A DNA stretch of 64,000 nt from CAIVVT01 sp963757265 (GCA_963757265.1 CAVWRA010000006.1:2480001-2544000), one strand, 5' to 3'. Positions 44,093 through 53,743 are shown, counted from the stretch's first letter. Numbers and translations: made by a program. The notes: generated by a model from the sequence alone, not told the origin.

Positions 44093-44560
44093 TCAACCGC
44101 TGCGGACGATCACCTGGTTGCCGGCAAACCAGCCGCGCGGCTTCTCGGAGTGGAAGGGATAGGCGCGGATGCTCCAGCCGCCATGGAACCAGAAGATCCC
44201 GATGGTGTAGTCCACGCCGGGGTGGATCAGGATGTTGGTCTCCCCCGTGGTCAGCAGCGCGCCGGGCTGGCCGGTGGCGTGTTGCAACAGCAGGTGCCAG
44301 GCGACGGGCAGGGGCGCCAGGCAATTCGCGCCGAAACGCTCGACGATCTGCGGGCCGGTGAGACGTTCGATCAGATTGCGCGTCACGAAATCGCACGGCG
44401 GCTCCGGCGGGACCACGAGATCGAGATACACGCGGCGAAAATTCTCGCCCAGGTAGCCGATATGGACGGGCTCGAAGCCAACGGCGAAGTGGTCGCGGAC
44501 CGCGAACTGGCCGCTGCCGGGGAAGTAGAAGCGCTTCCGCGTGGTGTGGTCGACGGGCAT
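44093..44560 (-). CDS. Conserved-looking protein of unknown function
   Basis: 155 residues rich in aromatic residues (YFPGSGQFAVRDHFAVGF, FWFHGGWSIRAYPFHSEK). AAGG lies upstream of ATG 44560. It has no signal peptide and no recognisable motif. Codon pattern and length support it as real. Confidence 0.5.
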   Translation of the reverse strand: MPVDHTTRKRFYFPGSGQFAVRDHFAVGFEPVHIGYLGENFRRVYLDLVVPPEPPCDFVTRNLIERLTGPQIVERFGANCLAPLPVAWHLLLQHATGQPGALLTTGETNILIHPGVDYTIGIFWFHGGWSIRAYPFHSEKPRGWFAGNQVIVRSG

Positions 44561-44658
44561 GGGAACCTTACTGCTTCATGGTAGCTGTCCGCACCCTTAC
44601 GGCGAGCGGCCTGGCAACCGCCGGCGCGGCATCCACGAGCCGCATGACCCGACTGCGG

Positions 44659-46020
44659 CTAAGCCGGATCGGCCGGCGAGGCCGGAGGGTGGCCGTAGGC
44701 TTCGTCCAGCAGTTCGATGACGTGCACAACGCGCTGGCCGCGGCCGTGGCGGGTGACGCCGGCGCGGAGCTGCAACATGCAGCCAGGGTTGGCCGTGGCG
44801 ATGATCGTCGCGCCGGTCGAATTGGCGAGCCCCATCTTGCGTTCGATGAGCGCCGCGGCCATCTCGTCCTCGACGACGTTGTAGATGCCGGCGCTGCCGC
44901 AGCAGATGTCGCTGTAAGGCAGCTCTTTCAACACCAGTCCCGGAATCTGCGACAGCAGCTGGCGCGGGGCGTTGCGGATCTTCTGGCCATGCAGCAGGTG
45001 GCAGGAGTCCTGATAAGTGAGGGTCGCCTCCAGCCGCCCCGGCGTTTGCGTCAGCCCGGCCGCGGCGAGGAACTCGTTCACATCGCGCATGCGCTCGACG
45101 AAGCGCCGCGCTTTGTCCGCGTAAGCGGGGTCGTGTTCCAGCAGTTCGTGATACTCCTTCAGCGTGGAGCCGCAGCCGGCGGTGTTGCTGATGATGGCGT
45201 CATAATCGCCCGGCAGGAGCGCGTCGATGTTCGTGCGCGCCAGCGCCCGGGCCCGCTCGCGTTCGCCGGTGTGGACGTGCAGGGCGCCGCAGCAGGTCTG
45301 GTCTTGCGGCACATGCACTTCGCAACCGTTCTTCACGAGCACCCTCACCGTGGCCTCGTGCAGCCGCGCGAAGAAGATGTTGGCGATGCAACCGCCGAGC
45401 AGCGCTACGCGGTAGCGGCGTTCCCCTTCGGCCGGGAAGACGCGGCCGTATTGGGCAAAAAAGCTCGGCATCTCGGCCGGCGGCGTGAGCGGCTCGATGC
45501 GGCCGAGTTTTCCGAACAACCGCAAGACGCCGCTGCCGCGCACGAGCGCGCGCAAGCCGCTGGCCTGATAAAACCACAACAGGCTGCCGATGGTTCGGAG
45601 CCAGCCGGGCGAGGGCAGAATCCGGCCGAAGACGAGGCGGCGAAGGATGCGCTCCATGGCCGATTGGGGCAGCTTCGATTGCGCTTTGGCGTCCTGAATC
45701 TCGGTCCGCGCGGCCTCGATCATGCGCCCGTAGGGGACGCCCGAGGGGCAGGCGGTCTCGCAGGCCCGGCAGGCCAGACATAGATCGAGGTGCTGGAGAT
45801 AGGACGGCCCCATCTCCATCTGGCCCGTGGCGACCTGGACCATCTGGTAGACGCGGCCGCGCGGCGAGTCCATTTCGAGACCGAGCTCGCGGTAGGTCGG
45901 GCAGGCGTTCAGGCACAGCCCGCAGTGGATGCACTTGTCGAGATCGAAGGCCGCCGGGGCATCGGGATTGCGGCCCTCGAGTACCGGTGGAAAGGGCGCA
46001 CGGGTGTCACAGGCGGCCAT
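44659..46020 (-). CDS. glcF: Glycolate oxidase iron-sulfur subunit
   Basis: 453 residues. Two [4Fe-4S] ferredoxin motifs, CIHCGLCLNACP near residue 30 and CLACRACETACP near 83, then two CCG-type modules (GGCIANIFF..., CCGALHVHTGE, CCGSAGIYN). Transfers electrons from glycolate oxidation to the quinone pool. GGAGG precedes the start, which lies inside the end of glcE (14-bp overlap), so the pair is coupled. Confidence 0.9.
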   Translation of the reverse strand: MAACDTRAPFPPVLEGRNPDAPAAFDLDKCIHCGLCLNACPTYRELGLEMDSPRGRVYQMVQVATGQMEMGPSYLQHLDLCLACRACETACPSGVPYGRMIEAARTEIQDAKAQSKLPQSAMERILRRLVFGRILPSPGWLRTIGSLLWFYQASGLRALVRGSGVLRLFGKLGRIEPLTPPAEMPSFFAQYGRVFPAEGERRYRVALLGGCIANIFFARLHEATVRVLVKNGCEVHVPQDQTCCGALHVHTGERERARALARTNIDALLPGDYDAIISNTAGCGSTLKEYHELLEHDPAYADKARRFVERMRDVNEFLAAAGLTQTPGRLEATLTYQDSCHLLHGQKIRNAPRQLLSQIPGLVLKELPYSDICCGSAGIYNVVEDEMAAALIERKMGLANSTGATIIATANPGCMLQLRAGVTRHGRGQRVVHVIELLDEAYGHPPASPADPA

Positions 46021-47167
46021 AGAGCCTCCCCGGATTCAGAAGGCGCTGCGGGTCGAACAACAACTTCAAGCGCTCCATCAGGCTGAAATCTTCGCTGGGG
46101 ACGGCCCACCGTTCGATCCTCGCCGGCACCTCCGCGCCGGACCATTCGACGACGCGCGTCCACTTCTTCGGGACAGCGTCGATCATCCAATAAATGAGCT
46201 CCGTCGGGTCGCCCATGGCGAGGTAGGAGACGCCATTGCCGGCGCGCGCGACGCAGGCGCCGGGGGCCGAGCCGAGCACATCGGCGAGGGCGTTCAAGGG
46301 ATGGCCGGCGCGCACGACGGAGCGTTCCGGCGGGCCGTTCATCCAGGCCGGGGCGAACTCCTGGATGGCGTGCCAGAAAGCATGTTCGCGATCGCCTTCG
46401 AGCGCCAGGGCGCCATCGAGCTCGCGCGCGTAGCGCGCCAGCACGGCCTCGCTGCCGGAGGCGCCGATGGCCAGGACGAAACCATCCAAGCCGCTGGAAT
46501 CGAGCCCGCAGATCTTCGCCGCGGCGGGGTTCAGAGCATCGATCGAGGCGGGTTGAAGGACGCTCGTGAGGATGCGGTCGCGGGCGGCGGCGCATTCCTC
46601 GGCGGTCCGGCCGCCGATGAGAAATGTGCGCGAGGCCTCCGGCAGCGGCGCTAGCCGGAAGTTCACGGCGGCCATCGCGGCCAGCGTCCCGAAGCTGCCG
46701 ATGAGCGCCTTTTGCGTATCCAGGCCCGCGACGTTCTTGACCACCATGCCGCCGGCCTGAACCACCTGGCCCTCGAGCGTCGCCAACGTCATGCCGATCA
46801 CCATGTCGCGCGCCGTGCCGAACTGCCGCCGCCGCGGGCCGCTGCAGTTGGCGGCCACGACCCCGCCGACGGTAGCAGTTGCGGCGCAGGGCGGATCGAG
46901 CGGCAGCATCTGGCCTTCGGCTGCGAGGATGGCGCGCAGCTCGTGCCACGGCGTGCCGGCGGCGACGCTGACGGTGAGGTCGCGCGGCTCATACTGCAGG
47001 ACGCCGCTCAGCTTGTCGAGGCTCAGGTCCACATCCGCGGCAGGCACGGGCCCGCCCATGGCGTCCTTGCTGCCCGCGCCGCGCAGCGCAATGCTGCGCT
47101 GGGCCGCGGCGGCTTCGCGCAAGGCGCGCGCAAGTTCGGTGGCGCTTTCCGGACGCAGCAGTTGCAT
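46007..47167 (-). CDS. glcE: Glycolate oxidase FAD-binding subunit GlcE
   Basis: 386 residues. VAO/PCMH-type FAD-binding domain: LRGAGSKDAMGG, VGGVVAANCSGPRRRQFG and VKNVAGLDTQKALIGSFG. The C-terminus is the short GlcE cap. No GlcD subunit is adjacent; the upstream gene is on the opposite strand. ATG 47167 lacks a clear Shine-Dalgarno. Either glcD lies elsewhere or the complex is a two-subunit form. Confidence 0.88.
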   Translation of the reverse strand: MQLLRPESATELARALREAAAAQRSIALRGAGSKDAMGGPVPAADVDLSLDKLSGVLQYEPRDLTVSVAAGTPWHELRAILAAEGQMLPLDPPCAATATVGGVVAANCSGPRRRQFGTARDMVIGMTLATLEGQVVQAGGMVVKNVAGLDTQKALIGSFGTLAAMAAVNFRLAPLPEASRTFLIGGRTAEECAAARDRILTSVLQPASIDALNPAAAKICGLDSSGLDGFVLAIGASGSEAVLARYARELDGALALEGDREHAFWHAIQEFAPAWMNGPPERSVVRAGHPLNALADVLGSAPGACVARAGNGVSYLAMGDPTELIYWMIDAVPKKWTRVVEWSGAEVPARIERWAVPSEDFSLMERLKLLFDPQRLLNPGRLYGRL

Positions 47168-47305
47168 ATTCGAGAACCGGCGGAACGGGCCGAACCCATT
47201 ATCTCGAAAGCGACGGTGGATCTGGCATTGCGGGGGCTCCCACTCGTGCCCGCGGGCCCGCTATTCTGAGGGTTTGTCCACTTCATCGCAGGGAGGTCCA
47301 GGCAG

Positions 47306-48172
47306 TTGAACGCCAGAATCGGAATCATCGGCGGCAGCGGACTGTATTCCATGCCGGGCTTCACCGGGCAGAGGGAGGAGCGTGTCGAGACGCCCTTCGG
47401 CGAGCCCTCCGAAGCGTATGTCGTGGGCGAACTCGAAGGCAAGGAGGTGGCCTTCCTGGCGCGCCACGGCCGCGGCCATCGCATCAGCCCGTCGGAGCTG
47501 AACTTCCGCGCCAATATCTATGGGTTCAAGAAGCTGGGCGTCGAATGGATCCTCTCGCTCAGCGCCGTCGGTTCCCTGAAGGAAGAGCATCATCCGCGCG
47601 ATTTCGTCATCCCCGATCAATTCGTCGATCGCACGCGCGGCCGCGTGTCAACGTTTTTCGGCGAGGGACTGGTGGCGCACGTGAGCTTCGCCGACCCGGT
47701 TTGCCCGCAGGTCAGCAGACTACTTTATGACGCCTGTGTCGAAAGCGGCGTGGATGTGACGCTCGGCGGCACGTACCTGTGCATGGAAGGCCCCGCGTTT
47801 TCCACCAAAGCGGAGTCGAACCTGTACCGGAGTTGGGGCATGGATGTGATCGGCATGACGAACCTGCAGGAGGCTAAGCTGGCGCGCGAGGCCGAGCTGT
47901 GCTACGCCACGGTTGCGATGGTGACGGACTACGATTGCTGGCACGCCGAACACGATGCGGTCACGGTGAGCGACATTATCGCGAACCTGAATGCCAACGC
48001 GGAGCACGCCGAGCGGGTCGTGCGCAGCGCCGTGCGCAACCTGCGGCTGGAGGCGCGGACGTGCGGCTGCAGCCACGCGCTGGCGCATGCGCTGATTACC
48101 GACCCGAAGACCGTGCCCGAGGCGACGTACCGCAAGCTGGAGCTGCTGGTTGGAAAGTATCTCGCCCGCTGA
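47306..48172 (+). CDS. mtnP: S-methyl-5'-thioadenosine phosphorylase
   Basis: 288 residues from TTG 47306 with GGGAGG 9 nt upstream. Phosphate-binding GGSGLYS, FLARHGRGHRISPSELNFRAN-type region, GTYLCMEGPAFSTKAES, and the substrate motif GMTNLQEAKLARE. Recycles MTA from polyamine synthesis to adenine and methylthioribose-1-phosphate. Overlaps the GT9-like gene by 23 bp. Confidence 0.92.
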   Translation: MNARIGIIGGSGLYSMPGFTGQREERVETPFGEPSEAYVVGELEGKEVAFLARHGRGHRISPSELNFRANIYGFKKLGVEWILSLSAVGSLKEEHHPRDFVIPDQFVDRTRGRVSTFFGEGLVAHVSFADPVCPQVSRLLYDACVESGVDVTLGGTYLCMEGPAFSTKAESNLYRSWGMDVIGMTNLQEAKLAREAELCYATVAMVTDYDCWHAEHDAVTVSDIIANLNANAEHAERVVRSAVRNLRLEARTCGCSHALAHALITDPKTVPEATYRKLELLVGKYLAR

Positions 48173-49460
48173 CATTGCGCGCCGATTGCTCGACGACTGC
48201 CTGGCCGGCCGCGAGCCCGACTCGGGCGGAGTCTCCCAACTCGCCGAACTGGCGTTGGACAACGATGAAGCCGTCGCGCGGGCCGCCAGCCGGGCGTTGT
48301 TCGGGACGCTGGTCGAAGGCCTGGCAGACCGATTCGAGCCGGCGCTGTGCGACGCCTACGTGCGGCTGTTGGCGCCGGTGATCGCGCGGGCGATGCCCGG
48401 ACTGGACGCCGCCGGCCTGACGTCGCGCTACGATCGCATACGTCGCGTTCGCGCGCCCGAGTTCGAGCCGGCGGAGGTGTTCGTGCTGTCGCGCGTAACG
48501 CTGGGCGCCGACATCGCGGTGACCAGCATCCTGATGGACGGCGCGCGGCAGCGGTACCCCCAGGCGCGACTATGGTTCGCCGGGCCGCGCCCGGCCTGGG
48601 AGCTGTTTGAAGGCGCGGGCGCGCGCTGGTCGTTTCTGGAGGCGCCGTATGGCCGGACCGGTTTGCTGTGCGACCGGCTGGCGGCGTTCGGCAAACTGCG
48701 GGAGGTGATGGACCGGCCCGGCGTGCTGGTCCTGGATCCCGATTCGCGCCTGACGCAACTGGGCCTGTTGCCGGTGTGCCGAGCCGCCGCGCATCATCTC
48801 TTTGAAAGCCGCGCTTACGGCGGCGTCTTTGAAAGCCGCGCTGACGGCGGCGTATCTGAGAGCCGCGATTACGCAGTTTCGGGCGCGACGCTGCCGGCAC
48901 TGGCACGCCAGTGGGTTCGCGAAACCCTGGGCGTGGAGCGCGCCGAGCCGTGGTTCCACCCACGCTTTGACCACGCGCTGCCGGGCCGGGCCGTGGCCAC
49001 GGTCAGCTTCGGCATCGGTGAGAACCCCGGCAAGCGCGTGCCCGATCCGTTCGAGGAACAGATCCTGCGTTTCCTGGTCGAATCCGGCTGGCAGGTGCTG
49101 CTCGACACGGGCGCGCCAGGCTCGGAGGAGGAGCGGCGAGTGCGGGCCACGGTGGCGCGGCTGGGCGGCGCGGGGGCGAGCATCGCACTGCACGAAGGCA
49201 GCTTCGCGTCGTTCGCGGCCTTCATCGCCTCGTCGCAGCTTTACGTCGGCTACGACTCGGCCGGCCAGCACGCCGCGGCGGCAGTTGACGTGCCGCTGGT
49301 GTCGATCTTCGGCGGATTCTCGTGCCAGCGCATGCTCGAACGTTGGAGCCCGGATGGCCCGGGGCCGAAGCGTGTCCTTCCCGTGCGGCAGCAGAGCGTG
49401 GCGGAGTTGGTGCGGCTGACGCGCGAGGCGATCGGCGAGGTTGCCCGGCGCGCCTCATGA
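48150..49460 (+). CDS. GT9-like glycosyltransferase with an in-frame repeat insertion
   Basis: 436 residues. TTG 48150 is chosen because GGAG lies 7 nt upstream. The N-terminal helical part (1-95) is unusual for the family. A Rossmann domain follows, and a GT9/heptosyltransferase-like C-terminal half includes SFGIGENPGKR, YVGYDSAGQHAAAAVDVPLV and SIFGGFSCQRM. A 27-bp repeat array interrupts it at residues about 217-242. Probable LPS or surface glycan transferase; acceptor unknown. Confidence 0.7.
   Translation: MESISPADIARRLLDDCLAGREPDSGGVSQLAELALDNDEAVARAASRALFGTLVEGLADRFEPALCDAYVRLLAPVIARAMPGLDAAGLTSRYDRIRRVRAPEFEPAEVFVLSRVTLGADIAVTSILMDGARQRYPQARLWFAGPRPAWELFEGAGARWSFLEAPYGRTGLLCDRLAAFGKLREVMDRPGVLVLDPDSRLTQLGLLPVCRAAAHHLFESRAYGGVFESRADGGVSESRDYAVSGATLPALARQWVRETLGVERAEPWFHPRFDHALPGRAVATVSFGIGENPGKRVPDPFEEQILRFLVESGWQVLLDTGAPGSEEERRVRATVARLGGAGASIALHEGSFASFAAFIASSQLYVGYDSAGQHAAAAVDVPLVSIFGGFSCQRMLERWSPDGPGPKRVLPVRQQSVAELVRLTREAIGEVARRAS
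48799..48876 (+). repeat. 27-bp tandem repeat inside the GT9-like gene
   Basis: About 2.7 units, each of the form TCTTTGAAAGCCGCGCT(T/G)ACGGCGGCG, translated as FESRAYGGV, FESRADGGV, SESRDY. The unit keeps the reading frame. It inserts between LPVCRAAAHHL and the following conserved region. Confidence 0.6.
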
Positions 49461-49556
49461 GCCGCCTGATCCTGCGCGGTTCACTCTTCCCGCTTGGAAC
49501 GCTCCGGTGTTGCACCTCATCCGGAAGCGGGCGGAGCAGGCGCGGCCCCGAGCGGC

Positions 49557-52001
49557 TCACACGGCCGGCGCTTCGACTTCGACCAGCGGCTTGCGGTGCT
49601 TGCATTCCTTGTTCGGGCACTCGGCGAAGTGGCCCGCCTTGAGGCGCTTCTCCAGCAGGTACTTCGAGCCGCACTGCGGGCAGGTCTCGGCGATCGGCCG
49701 CGACCACGCCACAAAGTCGCACTCCGGGTAGCGGTTGCAGCCGAAAAATGTCTTGCCACGCCGGGAGCGCCGCTCGATGATTTCCCCCGTGCCGCACTGC
49801 GGGCAGGCGACGCCCGTCGTTTTCTGGCGGACGTACTTGCAGGCCGGATAATTCGAGCAGGCGGTGAATTCCCCGAAGCGCCCTGTCTTCACCGCCAGCG
49901 GGTGCCCGCACTCCGGGCACTGCTCTTCCAGCAGCACGTCCGGCTTCTTCTGCGCTTCGCCGATGCGCTTGGTGGTCTTGCAGTCGGGGTAGCCGGTGCA
50001 GGCGTAGAAGGTCCCGAAGCGCCCTTTCTTGAGCACCATCGGACGCCCGCAGTTCTCGCAATACTCCTCGGCGTCCTGCTCGGTCACCTCAACCGGGTTC
50101 TCGCCGTCACCGATCTGGTCGGCGTCCAGCGCGATCTCGCGCGTATTGGTGCACTCCGGATATCCGGTGCAGGCCAGGAAGTAGCCGTGCTTGCCCCACT
50201 TGATGACCATCGGCTTGCCGCAGCGGTCGCACGTCTTGTCGGTGGCGATCTCCGTCCGCTTGATGTCGCGCATCGAGCGCTCGGCCTCTTCCAGGTCCTT
50301 CTTGAAGCGCGTGTAAAACTCCGACAACGCCTCGGTCCAGCCGATCTTGCCGTCCTCGATCTCATCCAGTTCGTCTTCCATGCGCGCCGTGTAGGTGACG
50401 TCGAAGATGTCGCCGAAGCTCTCCACCAGCAGGCCGGTGACGATTGTTCCCAGGTCGGTCGGGGCGATCTTGCCGCCCTCCCGCCGGACGTAGCCGCGCT
50501 CCTGAATGGTGGACAGAATCGAGGCGTAGGTCGAGGGCCGGCCGACGCCGTCGGACTCCAGTTCCTTCACCAGCATGGCCTCGGTGAACCGCGGCGGCGG
50601 CTCGGTGAAGTGCTGCTCGGGTTGGATCGACTTGAACTTCAGAACCTCGCCTTCGCTGAGCTCGGGCAGGCGGTTCTTCAGCTCCTCGTCCTCCGCGTCC
50701 TTCTGGTCCTTGCCCTCCTCGTACACGGCCAGGAAGCCGTCGAACTTGGGCACCGACCCGGTCGCGCGCAAAAGGTATTCCGCGCCGTCGCGGCCGCGCG
50801 CCCTCACCTCGACCGTGGTCTGGTCGAAGACCGCCGGCGTCATCTGCGAGGCGACGAAGCGCATCCAGATGATGCGGTACAGCCGCAGCTCGTCATCGCT
50901 CAGGTACCTGGCGATTTCGTCCGGCGTGCGCAAGACGCTGGTCGGCCGGATCGCTTCATGCGCATCCTGGGCGTCCTTCTTGGTCTTGTAGAAATTTGCC
51001 GTCGCCGGCAGGTATCCGTCCCCGAAACGCTCGCCGATCAGGCCGCGCACTTCCTGCAAGGCCTCGTCGGCCACGCGCGTCGAGTCGGTTCGCATGTAGC
51101 TGATCAGGCCGACCGAGCCCTCCGGGCCCAGTTCGATGCCTTCGTACAGGCGCTGCGCCAGCCCCATCGTGCGTTTTACGCTGAAGCGCAGCTTGCGCGC
51201 CGCCTCCTGCTGCAGCGTCGAAGTGATGAATGGCGGCACCGGGAAGCGCCGCTTCTCCTTCGTCGTGACGGAGAGGACGCGGTACTCGCTGCCTTCCAGG
51301 GCCTGAACGATTTTCCCCGCCGCGGCTTCGTTCTCGATGGAGACGTTTTCGCCGTCGCGCCTGGCCAGGCTGGTTTTCAGCACTGGCGGCTTCTTGCCGT
51401 GGAGGTGGACCTCGATGGTCCAGTACTCCTGCCGGATGAAGGCCCGGATCTCGCGCTCGCGTTCGACAATCAGCCGCAGCGCCACCGTTTGCACGCGACC
51501 CGCCGACAGCCCGCGCCGCACCTTGTCCCACAGCAGGGGCGAGATCTTGTAGCCCACCAGCCGGTCCAGCACGCGCCGCGCCTGCTGGGCGTCGACCAGC
51601 GCCGTGTTGACCTGGCGGGGGTGGTCGAAGGCCCGCTTGACGGCATTGGAGGTGATCTCGTTGAACGTAACCCGGAGGATCTCCGGCCCGCCGGCCTTTT
51701 TCGATTGCAGCTCTTCCTGCAGGTGGGCGCAGATCGCCTCGCCTTCGCGGTCGGGGTCGGCCGCGAGGTAGATCGAGCCGGCCTCCTTGGCGCTGCGTTT
51801 CAGCTCGTCGATCAGCTTCTTCTTGCCTTCGATGACTACGTAGGTGGGGCGGAAATCGCGCTCCACGTCGACCGCCAGGTCGTTCTTCGGCAGATCCTTG
51901 ACGTGGCCCAGGCTGGCCTTGACCACGAAGTTCTTGCCCAGATATTTGCCGATCGTCTTCGCCTTGGCAGGCGATTCGACGATGACCAGAGATTTTGGCA
52001 T
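49557..52001 (-). CDS. topA: DNA topoisomerase I
   Basis: 814 residues. Toprim acidic motif YLAADPDREGEAICAHL, an active-site Tyr in SVGLISYMRTDST, and a long C-terminus with five Cys4 zinc-finger repeats (CDRCG..., CENCG..., CPECG..., CPQCGTG..., CPQCGSK...). N-terminus MPKSLVIVESPAKAKTIGKYL is canonical. Relaxes negative supercoils. No clear Shine-Dalgarno before ATG 52001; a TATAGT box lies about 80 nt upstream. Confidence 0.96.
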   Translation of the reverse strand: MPKSLVIVESPAKAKTIGKYLGKNFVVKASLGHVKDLPKNDLAVDVERDFRPTYVVIEGKKKLIDELKRSAKEAGSIYLAADPDREGEAICAHLQEELQSKKAGGPEILRVTFNEITSNAVKRAFDHPRQVNTALVDAQQARRVLDRLVGYKISPLLWDKVRRGLSAGRVQTVALRLIVEREREIRAFIRQEYWTIEVHLHGKKPPVLKTSLARRDGENVSIENEAAAGKIVQALEGSEYRVLSVTTKEKRRFPVPPFITSTLQQEAARKLRFSVKRTMGLAQRLYEGIELGPEGSVGLISYMRTDSTRVADEALQEVRGLIGERFGDGYLPATANFYKTKKDAQDAHEAIRPTSVLRTPDEIARYLSDDELRLYRIIWMRFVASQMTPAVFDQTTVEVRARGRDGAEYLLRATGSVPKFDGFLAVYEEGKDQKDAEDEELKNRLPELSEGEVLKFKSIQPEQHFTEPPPRFTEAMLVKELESDGVGRPSTYASILSTIQERGYVRREGGKIAPTDLGTIVTGLLVESFGDIFDVTYTARMEDELDEIEDGKIGWTEALSEFYTRFKKDLEEAERSMRDIKRTEIATDKTCDRCGKPMVIKWGKHGYFLACTGYPECTNTREIALDADQIGDGENPVEVTEQDAEEYCENCGRPMVLKKGRFGTFYACTGYPDCKTTKRIGEAQKKPDVLLEEQCPECGHPLAVKTGRFGEFTACSNYPACKYVRQKTTGVACPQCGTGEIIERRSRRGKTFFGCNRYPECDFVAWSRPIAETCPQCGSKYLLEKRLKAGHFAECPNKECKHRKPLVEVEAPAV

Positions 52002-52429
52002 AAGGACGGTTTCAGGCTACTAGAAGGAGGATGGTGAGGGCAATCCGACGCCGCCGCGGCACTGCCTGCTCCCCATCCTCACTATACATAAGCCGTCAAG
52101 TCCGGCGGGCGCCGCCGGGAGCCTGCGGGGCCGGTTCCGTTCCCAACCTTGGCCGCGCGGCGCTGGCGCTTGGACCGGCGGCTGGAAAAGACGTGCGCCG
52201 AAAGAGGGGGCCAAACACCGTCAAGAAGACCATCGCGGCCGGGCTCCGCTGCAATACGCTAAATTGTCAATAAGTTCTTTGGTTGCAATAGATTCACCCT
52301 GAAACACGGTACCGCACCAGCGTGGATTGTGAAATGCACGGTAAGATTCCAACAAGTCCTTTGATTACAATAGATCCACCGTGAAGCAGAGCGTCGTGCC
52401 GACGTGCATGCTGACGACGGCTCCGGCTG
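52002..52429. other. Intergenic region with an imperfect direct repeat
   Basis: About 428 bp between topA and mutM. Two 35-bp direct repeats at 52269-52303 and 52351-52385 (AA-AAG-T-CTTTG-TT-CAATAGAT-CACC-TGAA pattern), offset 82 bp. No coding signal. Short antisense frames here are not supported. Confidence 0.5.
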
Positions 52430-53224
52430 TTAAACCCGCTGGCAGCGCGGGCAATAATGCGTTCCCCGCTGCCCTACGACGATGCGCCGGATCGGCCCTC
52501 CGCACGCCAGGCAGGGCTCCCCTTCCCGGCCATACACACGGTGCGCGAACTGGAACCACCCCCGGCGGCCTTCGGCATCCACGTAATCTGAAATCGACGA
52601 GCCGCCGGCGGCGATCGCCTCCGCCAGAACATCAGCAATGGCCCGATGCAGCCGCATGAGCCGCGCCGGTCCGAGCCGTGCCGCGGAGGCCAGCGGGTGG
52701 ATGCGGGCGCGATGCAACGCTTCGTCCACATAAATGTTGCCGAGACCGCTGAGGACCCGCTGGTTCAACAGCAGCGGCTTCAGCCGGCCGCGCCGCCCGC
52801 TCAGCCGCGCGGCGAATTGCGCGACGTCGAGTTCCAGGGCGTCCGGGCCCAGACGCCCGACATCGGCCGGAGGCGCGCCGCTCCACAACAGCCGGCCGAA
52901 CTGGCGTGGATCGTCGAACAGCAGCGCATGGCCGTCGTCGAATTCGACGAGCGCGCGCGTCCAGGGCGTGCGCCGCCCGTCGTACAGCAGTTTGCCAGTC
53001 ATCCGCAGATGAATCCTCATCCAGCCAGTATCAAGCGGGAAAATCAGGTACTTGCCCTTCCGCAAAACGTCCACGATCCGGCGCCCGGTGAGCGCCGCAG
53101 CCATGCCATCGGGGTCCCCATCCGCCGCCAGCGGAGAAAGATAGCGGATCTCGCGGATCACGCGCCCGATGAGGCGCGGCGCGATAGTCCGGCGCACAGT
53201 TTCGACCTCCGGCAATTCGGGCAC
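52430..53224 (-). CDS. mutM: Formamidopyrimidine-DNA glycosylase
   Basis: 264 residues. The catalytic N-terminal Pro2 fixes the start: GTG 53224, giving (M)PELPEVETVRR, with AGGAG 7-8 nt upstream. Glu3, the Lys in RKGKYLIF, helix-two-turn-helix (LNQRVLSGLGNIYVDEAL) and the zinc finger CLACGG...HYCPRC are all present. Excises 8-oxoguanine and FapyG. An ATG further upstream in frame (53260) is ruled out by the Pro2 requirement. Confidence 0.95.
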   Translation of the reverse strand: MPELPEVETVRRTIAPRLIGRVIREIRYLSPLAADGDPDGMAAALTGRRIVDVLRKGKYLIFPLDTGWMRIHLRMTGKLLYDGRRTPWTRALVEFDDGHALLFDDPRQFGRLLWSGAPPADVGRLGPDALELDVAQFAARLSGRRGRLKPLLLNQRVLSGLGNIYVDEALHRARIHPLASAARLGPARLMRLHRAIADVLAEAIAAGGSSISDYVDAEGRRGWFQFAHRVYGREGEPCLACGGPIRRIVVGQRGTHYCPRCQRV

Positions 53225-53381
53225 TGGGCGCTCCTTCCGACGCCTCCCATCGTGGCACACCCGGCGCCCGGGATCCCGGCATCGCGAGCGGAACCGTTCC
53301 TCGGGTCCAAGGGTGGCTAGGCGGAGTCAGGCCCGGTGTGGCATATTGAAAAGAGCGCTCGCGCGCCCATTCCAAGTCCAG

Positions 53382-53457
53382 GCCACCCTAGCTCAGCTGG
53401 TAGAGCGGCTGATTCGTAATCAGCAGGTCGCCGGTTCGATCCCGGCGGGTGGCTCCA
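53382..53457 (+). tRNA. tRNA-Thr (anticodon CGT)
   Basis: Full cloverleaf with encoded CCA. Acceptor GCCACCC pairs with GGGTGGC; D arm AGCTCAGCTGGTAGAGC; anticodon arm GCTGA-TTCGTAA-TCAGC giving CGT; T arm CCGGTTCGATCCCGG. Reads ACG codons. Confidence 0.97.
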
Positions 53458-53743
53458 TTCTTTTCAAGCACTTCCCTCTCAATCCACCTTCGCTTCCGTC
53501 GGTTCGACAGCCAGCTTGCCAGCCATCGGTCCCAGGAGCCGGTCAGGTCCATCTGTCAGAAGACGAAGCCGGCGCGGCCGCGACGGCAGGCGACCCGCAG
53601 CCCGACACCCAATAGTGCCTGGCCGGCGCTGAAAGACTGGGGCTGCGCGTGAGCAGTGTATTCCAGAGCCACTTTCATGCCGATTTCGGGCCCGGCCAGC
53701 GGGTCACTCGCGGCGCCGGGTCGCAGGCTTCTATACTTCGATC
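53458..53743. other. Intergenic region after the tRNA
   Basis: About 286 bp between tRNA-Thr and the radical SAM gene. ATTCTTTTCAA follows the tRNA CCA. No gene, hairpin series or attachment-site duplication of the tRNA 3' end is seen. Confidence 0.5.
53732..53737 (+). promoter_or_regulatory. -10-like box close to the sulfatase-maturase start
   Basis: TATACT ends 6 nt before ATG 53744, and no Shine-Dalgarno is present. The expected transcription start would fall on the ATG itself: candidate leaderless mRNA. Confidence 0.45.

Noticed and set aside
53382..53743. tRNA-Thr as integration site of a genomic island carrying the sulfatase locus
   Set aside because: No integrase gene and no duplicate of the tRNA 3' end downstream in the window.
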